Below are positions 8,755-16,364 of a DNA stretch of 64,000 nucleotides, piece by piece. This stretch comes from Palsa-459 sp035937595 (GTDB lineage Bacteria; Actinomycetota; Acidimicrobiia; Acidimicrobiales; RAAP-2). The notes under the pieces are model-generated. The model was not told the origin of the DNA and did no database searches. It saw only the letters and a program-made list of their open reading frames with translations. The position numbers were made by a program, and so were the translations under genes. The stretch is from assembly GCA_035937595.1 (NCBI GenBank), contig DASZHS010000002.1:43442-107441 (forward strand), given 5' to 3'. The first letter of the stretch is position 1. Each line of letters starts with the position of its first letter.

Positions 8755-10617
8755 TCAGCGCGTCGCGGTGCCGAGCGCCGCGCTCGAGGCGTCCGTCACC
8801 GCGCAGGTCGCCCGCGACGTGCACGCGACGGCGCTGATCGCCCCGAGCGGGACGAGCCGCGACGCGGCCCGCCACTGGCCGCGGTCGTAGATGACGGTGC
8901 CGCCGTTGTCGTCGACGGCCAGGCAGTAGCCGATGCGCGTGCAGGCGATCCCCGTGAGCCGGTAGGCGTCGATGTGCCCCGGGCGGGACCACGACCGGAC
9001 CGCGCCGCGGGCGGTATAGGTGACCTCGTTGCCCTCCTCGTCGACGGCGATGCAGAGCCGGGACGTGGCGCACGCGACACCGGTCAGCGGGATCGAGAAG
9101 GACTCCCCGTTGTACCGGCACGCAGTGGCGGCGCACGCGACCGCCTGGTGCAGGAACGGCCGGCCGGCTCCGAAGAACAGCTCGTTCCCGTTCTCGTCGA
9201 CCGCCACACAGAACGTCGGGGTCACGCACGACACCGCGTTGTAGCCGCGGGCCTGCGCCTGGGCGACCCTCATGGTCCTCGGCGCGGACCACCGCGCGCC
9301 GTTGAAGGTGAGCACGTGGTTGGCAGCGTCGACCGCGGCGCAGAAGCGCGACGACACGCACGACACGCCCGTGAGCGCGCTGGGGTCGATCGAGCGGGCG
9401 TGGCGCCAGGTCCCGTGGACGAAGGGCACCGCGCCACCGTTGTCGCTCACCGCCATGCAGAACGTGCCGGCGCACGACACCGCGCTGAGCGAGCCGAGAC
9501 CCGTGGGCTGGCGCGCCGACCACGTCGACCCGTTCCAGCGCGACGCCTGGCCCGTGTCGTCGACGGCGAGGCAGAACCTGGGCGCGCCGCACCCGACGCC
9601 GGTCAGACGACCGGGGCGCGCGTCGACGCCGGTCGGCCCCGACCAGGCGGTGCCGTTGAAGGTCGCCGCCGAGCCGGCGGCGCTCACCGCCGTGCAGCTG
9701 GCGGCGGCGACGCACGAGGCGCCGACCCCGTTGTCGGCAGGGAAGACCTGGGTGGCCGCCGCCCAGCTGCCCGCGTAGACCGCGGCCGCGCCGTCCTGTC
9801 CGAGCGCGACGCACGAGGTCCCCGACGCGCAGGCGACGGCGACGACGCCGTCGGTGTGACCGAGCACGGCGTGGTCCGGGGTCCAGACCCCTGTGCTCAG
9901 CACGTCGACGCCGCCGGCGTCGTCGCCCGCGACGCAGAAGGTGGCGGTCGGGCAGTCGACCGAGAGGAGCGACGCCGACCCGAGCGACGTGGCGATCGAC
10001 CACGTCCCCGTGTAGGCGTAGGCGTTCCCCGCCGCGTCCACCGCCTCGCAGCTGGTGGTCGTCGCGCACGAGACGGCGCTCAGCGGCGCCGAGGCGACGG
10101 GCGTCGCGGCGGACCACACCCCGGTCACGTAGCCGAAGGCATCGCCGGCGACGTCGACGGCCACGCACTGGGTGGCGGCCACGACGCAGGAGACCGAGGT
10201 GAGCGCGACGGTGTCGAGGTGCTGGGTCGTCCACGTGGACCCGTCGTAGACGAGCGCGTCCCCGGTGCCGTCGACCGCCACGCAGAGGGTCGCCGAGGCG
10301 CAGGAGACCGACGTGATCCCGACCGCGTCGACGCCGCTCGGCGCCGTCCAGGTGCCGGCGGCGTCGAGCACGATCCCGCCCGCCGTGTCGGCGACCGCAC
10401 AGAACGCAGGGGTCGGACACGAGATGGCCGACGGGTGCCCGCCCGCCGGCTCCACGGGGTGCGCCGCTCCCCACCGCACCGCGACGGCCGGGGCGCTCGC
10501 CCGCCCGACCGACGGCGACGCGACGGCGACGCCCACGCCGCCGAGCGCGAGCGCGCCGACGACGAGCACGGTCGTGATCGCGCGGCCGGCCAGCGTCGTC
10601 GGCCCGCCCCGGCTCAC
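8755..10617 (-). CDS. exported Cys-rich 14-repeat protein, probable beta-propeller
   Basis: 620 residues from GTG 10617, which overlaps the TGA of the upstream glycoside-hydrolase-like gene (GTGA). An N-terminal hydrophobic segment (TTVLVVGALALGGVGVAVA) is a signal peptide or anchor. The rest is a tandem array of about 14 units of 37-48 residues with the pattern 'L-T-x-V-S-C-x4-6-F/S-C-x-A-V-D-x-x-G-x..W'. Each unit has a cysteine pair five to six residues apart plus a conserved AVD-x-x-G and Trp. Fourteen units would fit two seven-bladed propellers stapled by disulfides. One unit, near the sixth from the N-terminus, is degenerate, and the 11th has an extra Cys pair. Presumed extracellular; possibly a glycan-binding or adhesion protein, given its place in the polysaccharide locus. 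No enzyme motif was seen. Confidence 0.82.
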   Translation of the reverse strand: MSRGGPTTLAGRAITTVLVVGALALGGVGVAVASPSVGRASAPAVAVRWGAAHPVEPAGGHPSAISCPTPAFCAVADTAGGIVLDAAGTWTAPSGVDAVGITSVSCASATLCVAVDGTGDALVYDGSTWTTQHLDTVALTSVSCVVAATQCVAVDVAGDAFGYVTGVWSAATPVASAPLSAVSCATTTSCEAVDAAGNAYAYTGTWSIATSLGSASLLSVDCPTATFCVAGDDAGGVDVLSTGVWTPDHAVLGHTDGVVAVACASGTSCVALGQDGAAAVYAGSWAAATQVFPADNGVGASCVAAASCTAVSAAGSAATFNGTAWSGPTGVDARPGRLTGVGCGAPRFCLAVDDTGQASRWNGSTWSARQPTGLGSLSAVSCAGTFCMAVSDNGGAVPFVHGTWRHARSIDPSALTGVSCVSSRFCAAVDAANHVLTFNGARWSAPRTMRVAQAQARGYNAVSCVTPTFCVAVDENGNELFFGAGRPFLHQAVACAATACRYNGESFSIPLTGVACATSRLCIAVDEEGNEVTYTARGAVRSWSRPGHIDAYRLTGIACTRIGYCLAVDDNGGTVIYDRGQWRAASRLVPLGAISAVACTSRATCAVTDASSAALGTATR

Positions 10618-11669
10618 GGCGTCCTCGCGAAGCACGACTCGATCGCCGCGGCCGACGGGGTCTTCAGCCAGTTGTAGATGCTGGCCGTGTTGTCCTCGGC
10701 GGGCGTGAACGTGTTGAAGTCGATCGACCAGAAGTACATGCCCGCCATGTGCAGCGCCCGGAACGCGTTGCACGCCCCCGCGAACCAGTCGGCCTGCACC
10801 CGGCGGAGCACCCTGGTGCCGGAGGGGTAGTGGAAGTAGTTGGGCTGCAGGTACGCGCCGCTCACCGCGGGGATGCCCACCTCCTCGGCCGTGAGGTCCC
10901 CGGGGGTCGACTGCATCCCGACCATCTTGAAGTTCTGGATGAACCCCTTCGTGAACGCCGCGACGGAGACCTGGCGATCGCTCTTGAGCACGATCGGCTG
11001 ATAGGCGTCGTAGCCGCGCTCGGTGAGCGGGATGGTCTCCTGGGGGACGTGCTGCTGGGAGTAGAAGAGCTCGCCTTGGTACACCGTCCTCGCCAGGTGG
11101 ACGAGCCGCTCCCAGCTCGAGAGGTGCGGGAGCAGCGTCGTGAACTCGAGCGCGACGCTGAAGCTCGAGGCCCCGGCCTCGTTGGCGGACTCGAGGTAGG
11201 GCTCGAGGAACGCCCAGTAGTGCTGGAACCACACCGCCACGTTGGAGGGGTCGATCGACGGCCGCGACTGGTTGACGAGGTTCCGCTCCCAGAGATACGG
11301 CCGGTACTGGACGCTCAGGTGGTAGCGGTGCGCGAGCTCGGTGAGCATCGCGAGGCGGCCCGGCGACGGGGTCATCGGCGCGCGCTGGGGGTCGTTCGCC
11401 CGCGAGGACGACTGGTAGAAGGGGAAGTTCAGCGACACGGCGTTGGCGTGGAACTGCGTCGAGAGCATCGAGAACAGCTGCGCGCCGATCGCCATCGCCT
11501 GGGCGTCGGTCTTGTTGTAGGCGAGGGTCACGTTGATCGCGATCCCCTTGACCGGCGCCCACGGCCGGCCCGCCGCGGGCGTCGACGTCGCGGCCGACAG
11601 GGTGGGGACGACGAGGGCGGCACCCGACGCGATCGCGCCCGCGAGGAGGGCCGCAGCCAGCCGACGCAT
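10614..11669 (-). CDS. secreted glycoside hydrolase-like TIM-barrel protein (GH113-like)
   Basis: 351 residues from ATG 11669 with a classic signal peptide (MRRLAAALLAGAIASGAALV...LSAA). The mature part has strand-helix alternation with GIAINVTLAYN at strand 1, VQYRPYLWE at strand 3-4, FSVALEFTTL carrying a candidate catalytic Glu, and MYFWSIDFNTF near the end. These are the order and spacing expected of a (beta/alpha)8 glycoside hydrolase of clan A, closest in feel to GH113 or related DUF families. Both catalytic glutamates are not certain. The leaderless-type hexamer TAGCGT is eight bases upstream. The GTGA overlap with the repeat protein indicates co-expression. It may trim or remodel the polysaccharide made by neighbouring enzymes. 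Confidence 0.68.
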   Translation of the reverse strand: MRRLAAALLAGAIASGAALVVPTLSAATSTPAAGRPWAPVKGIAINVTLAYNKTDAQAMAIGAQLFSMLSTQFHANAVSLNFPFYQSSSRANDPQRAPMTPSPGRLAMLTELAHRYHLSVQYRPYLWERNLVNQSRPSIDPSNVAVWFQHYWAFLEPYLESANEAGASSFSVALEFTTLLPHLSSWERLVHLARTVYQGELFYSQQHVPQETIPLTERGYDAYQPIVLKSDRQVSVAAFTKGFIQNFKMVGMQSTPGDLTAEEVGIPAVSGAYLQPNYFHYPSGTRVLRRVQADWFAGACNAFRALHMAGMYFWSIDFNTFTPAEDNTASIYNWLKTPSAAAIESCFARTP

Positions 11670-11677
11670 CGCCGGGC

Positions 11678-11683
11678 ACGCTA
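11678..11683 (-). promoter_or_regulatory. -10-like hexamer TAGCGT, leaderless start at 11669
   Basis: On the minus strand TAGCGT ends eight bases before ATG 11669, and no ribosome binding site lies between. The spacing equals that at 2228 and 16365. Confidence 0.45.
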
Positions 11684-11773
11684 CTCGGGTGCCCCGAGCG
11701 CCCGGCTGCGGCTCGGCGACGCGTGACGCGCGCTCGGCGTCGCCGGTGTGTCGCCGGTCGAGCGGGTGTGCGG

Positions 11774-12943
11774 TCAGTCCGCGAGGAGCTTCACGAACAG
11801 CTCTTCAAAGGCCTCGCGGGTGTGCTCCCAGGAGTGCGGGTCCTCGAAGCGTCGGTCGAAGAGGGGCTCGGCCTCGCGGATGCCCTGGGCGAGCGCGCGG
11901 GGGTCCGAGGGCGCCACGAGCACGGCGCCTTTGTAGTCCGCGACCGCGAAGCCGAGCCCGCCGACGCTCGTGGCGACGACGGGGAGGCCCGCGGCCATCG
12001 TCAGGTGCAGCGGGCCGCTCGCCGAGGACTCGAGGTAGGGCAGCGCCACGACGTCGGCGCGCCGGAAGTACTCGGGGATCTCCTCGTCGCGGACGTAGCG
12101 CGCGACGGTCTCGATCGCGGCGCGGTGCGGGCTAGCGGCGATCTTGTCGAAGGGGAGCCGCCACCCCTCCCAGGGCTCGCCGACGACGATGAGCCGCCAC
12201 TTCCCCGGCTCCTCATCGCTCAAGAGGTCGAACGCGTCGACGAGCACCTCGAGGCCCTTGTACGGCCGCACGGTCCCGAAGAACAGGATCGTCGAGGGGT
12301 CCGTCGCCGAGCGGGCACGGACCTCGACGTGGCCGGCCATGTTGAACGGGCCGTGATGGACGACGAGGACGCGGCCCGGGTCGACGGCGTAGCGCTCGAT
12401 GAGCCCCTCGCTGTCGATCGGCGAGTGCACGACGTAGGCGCTCGAGGTGGCGACGAGATGGCGAAGGCCGCGCGCGGCGACCGGGCCCGCGAGCGGGATC
12501 CTCGCCTCAGAGGCGTGGAGCTCCTCGTGGAGCTCGAGGACGACCGGGATCCCCATGCGGCGCGCGGCGCGGCTGAGCACGAGGTACGCAGGGAGGCACG
12601 ACGCGCTCCACCACTCGAGGACTAGGACGTCGGGGCGGTGCTCACGGAAGAAGCGCAGCGCCCGCGGGATGCTCGGCACGAGCGTCCAGTCGACCCCGTC
12701 GTAGGTGGGGGCGAAGGCAGAGGTGGACAGCCCGGTGATCGGCGCGCCGACCCGGCCGCGCCCCGGGTACAAGAACCTGGGCACCAGGGCCCGCATGAGG
12801 ATCACCGACACGTCGCTCGTCTCGGCGAAGCTCTGGGAGAGGAAGTAGGTGTAGTAGCTCGGCCCCGAGATGAAGTGCATGCCGGACCCGACGATGCAGA
12901 CGCGGGGCCGACGCTCGCCACCGGGCATGGGCTCGGTCGTCAT
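11774..12943 (-). CDS. GT4-family glycosyltransferase
   Basis: 389 residues from ATG 12943, which overlaps the stop of the upstream GT4 gene (ATGA); 23 residues of open frame above this ATG are not needed. N-terminal: PRVCIVGSGMHFISGPSYYT, a Rossmann-like strand with a Gly-rich acceptor loop. C-terminal: TILFFGTVRPYKGLEVLVDA and LPYLESSASGPLHLTMAAG, which correspond to the nucleotide-sugar site of GT-B enzymes. In the second the usual E-x7-E is modified, since the first Glu sits in YLESSAS. LVLEWWSASCLPAY indicates a membrane-proximal face. Role: addition of one sugar during synthesis of the surface glycan. The gene is translated after its neighbour with a 4-base overlap, so the two GT4 enzymes probably act in sequence. 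Confidence 0.86.
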   Translation of the reverse strand: MTTEPMPGGERRPRVCIVGSGMHFISGPSYYTYFLSQSFAETSDVSVILMRALVPRFLYPGRGRVGAPITGLSTSAFAPTYDGVDWTLVPSIPRALRFFREHRPDVLVLEWWSASCLPAYLVLSRAARRMGIPVVLELHEELHASEARIPLAGPVAARGLRHLVATSSAYVVHSPIDSEGLIERYAVDPGRVLVVHHGPFNMAGHVEVRARSATDPSTILFFGTVRPYKGLEVLVDAFDLLSDEEPGKWRLIVVGEPWEGWRLPFDKIAASPHRAAIETVARYVRDEEIPEYFRRADVVALPYLESSASGPLHLTMAAGLPVVATSVGGLGFAVADYKGAVLVAPSDPRALAQGIREAEPLFDRRFEDPHSWEHTREAFEELFVKLLAD

Positions 12944-14067
12944 CGTCGGCGCCGCGGATGGGCGAGCGCGTCCTCGTACACCGCAATAGTGTCCCTCGCC
13001 ACGTCGGACCACGCTCGAAGTGCGCCGCTGGGGCGCCCAGGGCGTCCCGAGGCCAGGGCGCCGAGCAGGGCCGCGGCCACGTCGGAGGCCGTGGCGGTCT
13101 CGGGGACCATCGTGGGCGTCGCCCGCAGGGCGGTCGCCATCTCGCGGTGCGCGGCGATGTCAGAGGCGACGATCGCGGCCCCCGCGACGATCCCCTCGGC
13201 GAGCGAGAGGCCGAACGACTCCCTGGTCGACAGGCTGACCACGACGTCGGCGGTGCGCTGCCAGCGGCGCAGATCGGCGTCGCTCACCCCACCGAGGAGG
13301 CGGACCCGTCCAGCGACGCCCTCGGTCTCGGCCAGCGCCTGGAGCCGCGGGGCCTCGGGCCCGACACCGGTGATCACGAGCGTGGCGCGGTCGCCGACCT
13401 CGCGCATCGCCTGGACGACCAGGTCGACGCGCTTGTAGCGGTCGAGCCGCCCCGCGCTCAGGATGATCGGGCCCTCGACGGCGAACGGCTCGACGCCGTC
13501 GTACAGCGCGGCGTCGACGGCGATCGGGATCACCCTCGCCCACTCGGCGCAGAACGGGTACAGCCGCACGACGTCCTCGCGCTCCGCGCGAGACGAGCAC
13601 AGGATGGCCTCTGCGCGGTTGAAGACGCGACCAGCGAGCGGTCGGTAGACGAGGTGTGCGGCGCGAGCGAGCGCGCTGTGCCCGCTCGCGTGGAAGACCG
13701 GTGAGAAGAAGAGGGGCACGTCACTCGCGCCGCTCACCGCGAGCGCGGTCGGCGCGTGGTAGCTGAAGGCGTGCACGACGTCGAACTCGCCGCGGTGCTC
13801 GTGCGCGTAGCGCCGGAGCCTCGGTGCGTAGCCGAACCGCCGGCCACCGACGCGGTTCTTGAACCCCACCACGCGGAGGGCGTCGCCCTCTGCTCGCGGG
13901 TGTGTCGCGCCGTCGGCACGGCCGCGGACCTGGGTCAGCACCGTCGCCTCGCAGCCCTGGCCCGCCAGGGCCGTCGCGAGGCTGCGCACGTGGGAGCCGA
14001 GCCCTCCGAGCTCGGGCGGGTACGACGGCGTGGCGACGGCCACCCGGAGCCCCGAGCGGCGCGTCAC
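12940..14067 (-). CDS. GT4-family glycosyltransferase
   Basis: 375 residues from GTG 14067. The Rossmann strand begins right after it (GLRVAVATPSYPPELGGLG), and longer upstream translations have no plausible homology. Signatures: PPELGGLGSHV (donor/acceptor loop), ILSAGRLDRYKRVDLVVQAM (strand-helix of the C-terminal domain) and STRESFGLSLAEGIVAGAAI (E-x7-E, near residues 290-300). It is a typical retaining GT-B enzyme acting in the cytosol on lipid-linked intermediates. The GTG overlaps the TGA of a 23-codon upstream ORF, and no Shine-Dalgarno is present. The stop overlaps the next GT4 gene by four bases. Confidence 0.88.
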   Translation of the reverse strand: MTRRSGLRVAVATPSYPPELGGLGSHVRSLATALAGQGCEATVLTQVRGRADGATHPRAEGDALRVVGFKNRVGGRRFGYAPRLRRYAHEHRGEFDVVHAFSYHAPTALAVSGASDVPLFFSPVFHASGHSALARAAHLVYRPLAGRVFNRAEAILCSSRAEREDVVRLYPFCAEWARVIPIAVDAALYDGVEPFAVEGPIILSAGRLDRYKRVDLVVQAMREVGDRATLVITGVGPEAPRLQALAETEGVAGRVRLLGGVSDADLRRWQRTADVVVSLSTRESFGLSLAEGIVAGAAIVASDIAAHREMATALRATPTMVPETATASDVAAALLGALASGRPGRPSGALRAWSDVARDTIAVYEDALAHPRRRR

Positions 14068-14135
14068 AGGCGCGGTGACGGGTCGCCCCGCGAGCCCTCG
14101 ACGGCGTCGGGGCGTGGAGGCGTCGACAATCCCAT
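14064..14135 (-). CDS. short upstream ORF (23 aa) overlapping the GT4 gene start
   Basis: ATG 14135 begins a 23-codon frame that starts MGLSTPPRPDAVEG. Its TGA overlaps the GTG of the GT4 gene at 14067 in a GTGA arrangement. TATAGT is 10 bases upstream on the same strand, so the leader would be only a few bases long. The main GTG lacks a Shine-Dalgarno sequence. It is interpreted as a coupled leader peptide, but is unproven. Confidence 0.4.
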   Translation of the reverse strand: MGLSTPPRPDAVEGSRGDPSPRL

Positions 14136-14145
14136 TGGGCGACGA

Positions 14146-14151
14146 ACTATA
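14146..14151 (-). promoter_or_regulatory. -10-like hexamer TATAGT before the 23-codon leader ORF
   Basis: Minus-strand TATAGT ends 10 bases before ATG 14135. It is one of the few AT-rich spots in the 190-base gap between the GT-C gene and the GT4 pair. It implies that the two GT4 genes have a promoter separate from the gene at 14259-16001. Confidence 0.4.
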
Positions 14152-14258
14152 GAGATGATCTGGGCACAGAGCCGAGTCCGAGATCCCACGAGCACCGAGG
14201 GTGACCGCGGCGGGCACGCGATCGGTCGCCGTCGAGGTGTGCCAACGTCGCACGATGT

Positions 14259-16001
14259 CTACCTCGTTGCTCGCACGCGCGACGGCGAGAAGACGGACCA
14301 GGTGCGGGCATCGAGGTCGAGCGCGCACACCGTGCCGGTGATGTGCCGGACGTCGATCCAGTGCGCGACGTGTCGGAGGTAGCCGCGTCCCGACACCGGG
14401 AAGAAGAGGTGCCAGCCCCTCGGGAACGAGCCGCTGGTGCCGTTGAGGGTGGGGATCGCGTACCGGGCGCTCAGGAGCATCGCGGTGGTCTGGACCCTCG
14501 CGGGGTGCGCGGCTGACGCCGTCGCGGTCTCGACGAAGAAGCTCCGGCAGGCGTTCGGGGGCGCGGGCGGCGCCGCGAGCAGCGCGACTTGGGCGCGCCG
14601 TGACATCTGCGAGGAGTTCGTGACGTTGACCTGTTCCAGGCACAGCAGGGCCGCGAGGGCGCAGACGCCGGCGACGAGCGCCGGCCGCGGCACCGCTGCG
14701 CGGAGCCAGGGTGCGAGGCGCGCGCCGGCGTCGACGAGGGCGAGGACCAGCAGGCCGGACGCGACGACGGTGATCCGGTCGACCGCACGGATGCCCGACG
14801 CACCGGGGATCCAGTAGACCGCACGCCAGAGGAACGTCGAGCCGATCGCCATCGGCGCGAGCGCGAGCAGCAGCCCGGTCGAGGCGAGCACGGCGGAGGA
14901 GTAGCGACGCCCCCCCGGCGGTGCGGCGTCGCGGTGCTCGCGGATCGACGCGAGGACGGCCGCGAGCAGGCTCAGCACCAAGAGGATGGGCGTGGGGGCG
15001 TAGTCGCGCTCGGACAGCGCGGCGGTTCCGTGCACGACGCCATGGACGAGCGTCGAGCCCCACAGCAGGTTCCCGACGCCGACGTTCACGAGGTCCGGGA
15101 GGCTGGCCCGAAAGAAGTAGGCCGACTGCAGCTTGTAGCCGCCCGCCGCGTGGAGCGCCGGCAGGTACGTGACCGCGAACAGGATCGCCGGGAGGACGGC
15201 ACCGAGCGCGACGCCGAGGAGCACGAGCCAGCCGCGGCGCAGCGCCGTACCGCAGCTCGCGAGCGTGGCCCTGGGCGCGACGAGGACGGCGAGGATCGCG
15301 GCGATCACCGCGGCGAGCCCCACGAAGAACCCGACGTAGTACGTCGAGTAGGCCACGAGGACGCCGAGCGCGCCGAACGCGGCACCCCAGAGCGCGCCGC
15401 GAGGATCGCCACGCTGGGCGGCCCGCCACGCCGCGACCCCCAGCAGGCACACCGAGGGCACCAGGAGCACGCCGAAGAGCTGCGGATGGTTCGCGTTGAC
15501 GTAGAGCGCGTTCGAGAAGGTGAACACGGCGGCGCCGAGCAGGCGAAGCGCGATCGGGGGGTGCCAGAGGGTGCGCACGAGGAGGTAGAAGGTGGCGAAG
15601 CCGAGCGCGCTCGAGGCAACGAGCACGAGCTGGTAGGCGAGGAACGGGTCGGCGCCGAGCGCACGGGCCGGGGTGTAGACGACCTGCCAGAGCAACAGGG
15701 TGTCGCTGAGACCGAGCGTGTGCTGGATCGGGAAGTAGAACGCGGGCGTACGCCACGCCGCGTGCCCCAGCAGGGACTGGTACCAGTTCTCGTTCACGTA
15801 GATGATGAACCTCGCGGCGCCGGGGTCGCCCATGATCCGGTCGAACCCGCTGGTCCACTGCTCGCGGAAGAACACGAGCTGCCCGAGGAGCCATACCCCC
15901 GCGACGAGGAGGAACTCTTCACCCCGCCCGATCCGTCGGCGCCGCGCGTCGCCGGCGTCGGTGCTCGGCACGTCGTGCGTCACGACCTCGGCGACGTGCA
16001 C
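14259..16001 (-). CDS. polytopic membrane protein, GT-C / YfhO-like
   Basis: 580 residues from GTG 16001. About 11-12 hydrophobic helices are followed by a soluble C-terminal region of ~130 residues with two cysteines (APPNACRSFF, GTVCALDL). The first loop, RIMGDPGAARFIIYVNENWYQSL, carries the acidic residue and aromatic cluster typical of GT-C enzymes, and the overall shape is like the YfhO/DUF2029-type glycosyltransferases. It probably transfers a sugar or polymerises units at the outer membrane face in the same pathway as the neighbouring genes. A TAGCAT hexamer six bases upstream and no ribosome binding site suggest a leaderless mRNA. The start could be a few residues later, but no other start codon is better. 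Confidence 0.72.
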   Translation of the reverse strand: MHVAEVVTHDVPSTDAGDARRRRIGRGEEFLLVAGVWLLGQLVFFREQWTSGFDRIMGDPGAARFIIYVNENWYQSLLGHAAWRTPAFYFPIQHTLGLSDTLLLWQVVYTPARALGADPFLAYQLVLVASSALGFATFYLLVRTLWHPPIALRLLGAAVFTFSNALYVNANHPQLFGVLLVPSVCLLGVAAWRAAQRGDPRGALWGAAFGALGVLVAYSTYYVGFFVGLAAVIAAILAVLVAPRATLASCGTALRRGWLVLLGVALGAVLPAILFAVTYLPALHAAGGYKLQSAYFFRASLPDLVNVGVGNLLWGSTLVHGVVHGTAALSERDYAPTPILLVLSLLAAVLASIREHRDAAPPGGRRYSSAVLASTGLLLALAPMAIGSTFLWRAVYWIPGASGIRAVDRITVVASGLLVLALVDAGARLAPWLRAAVPRPALVAGVCALAALLCLEQVNVTNSSQMSRRAQVALLAAPPAPPNACRSFFVETATASAAHPARVQTTAMLLSARYAIPTLNGTSGSFPRGWHLFFPVSGRGYLRHVAHWIDVRHITGTVCALDLDARTWSVFSPSRVRATR

Positions 16002-16007
16002 CGAGCG

Positions 16008-16013
16008 ATGCTA
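16008..16013 (-). promoter_or_regulatory. -10-like hexamer TAGCAT, leaderless start at 16001
   Basis: Minus-strand TAGCAT ends six bases before GTG 16001. The divergent gene at 16365 has an equivalent TAGGGT hexamer on the plus strand. Confidence 0.45.
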
Positions 16014-16151
16014 CTAATGCGTCAGCGACGCCACGAGAGGAGCGACGTCGCTCTCGAGGTCGCCTCGAGCCACGCAGCCGGTGGTCGTGGCGCACGCTCG
16101 CAACGCGGCTCGTCGTCGGACCACGACCGCGGCGATGACCCGCGCGCTGCG

Positions 16152-16178
16152 CATCCGGCGCATCCGGCGCATCCGGCG
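16152..16178. repeat. three tandem copies of CATCCGGCG plus a partial fourth
   Basis: CATCCGGCG occurs three times head to tail at 16152, 16161 and 16170, and a fourth copy is degenerate at 16179 (CATCCAGTG). It lies in the middle of the divergent intergenic region. It may be slipped-strand variation or a binding-site array. Confidence 0.7.
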
Positions 16179-16350
16179 CATCCAGTGGTGCCACGTTGCG
16201 CACCCGCACCGCGCGCGTGACCGCCCGGTGACGGGCCGGCGACGACTCGGGCGCCGTGGGGCGGATCGCCCCCTCGCGCTCCCCTCGCCGGCGCGGCAAC
16301 GGCGAGGACGAAGGCCAGCACCGGTTCGTCAACGGGGCCGGACCCCCACG

Positions 16351-16356
16351 TAGGGT
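16351..16356 (+). promoter_or_regulatory. -10-like hexamer TAGGGT, leaderless start at 16365
   Basis: TAGGGT ends eight bases before ATG 16365, an arrangement identical to the dehydratase gene at 2228. A TTG at 16356 is in frame, but it would overlap the hexamer. Confidence 0.45.
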
Positions 16357-16364
16357 TGGCGGCG

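Larger units (their letters stand above)
16002..16364. other. divergent intergenic region, 363 bases
   Basis: It separates the GT-C gene (minus) from the lyase gene (plus). It holds the two leaderless-type -10 hexamers at its ends and a short 9-base tandem repeat near 16152. No reading frame here looks like a real protein, because the frames encode Arg/Pro/Ala-rich runs. Confidence 0.6.

Noticed and set aside
10618..11679. N-terminal extension of the 14-repeat protein to 974 residues
   Set aside because: The extension overlaps the glycoside-hydrolase-like gene in another frame; the signal peptide and the GTGA overlap give the start at 10617.
14068..15894. N-terminal extension of the GT4 protein to 984 residues
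   Set aside because: The extra residues are antisense-frame shadow of the GT-C gene. The GT4 Rossmann strand begins at 14067.
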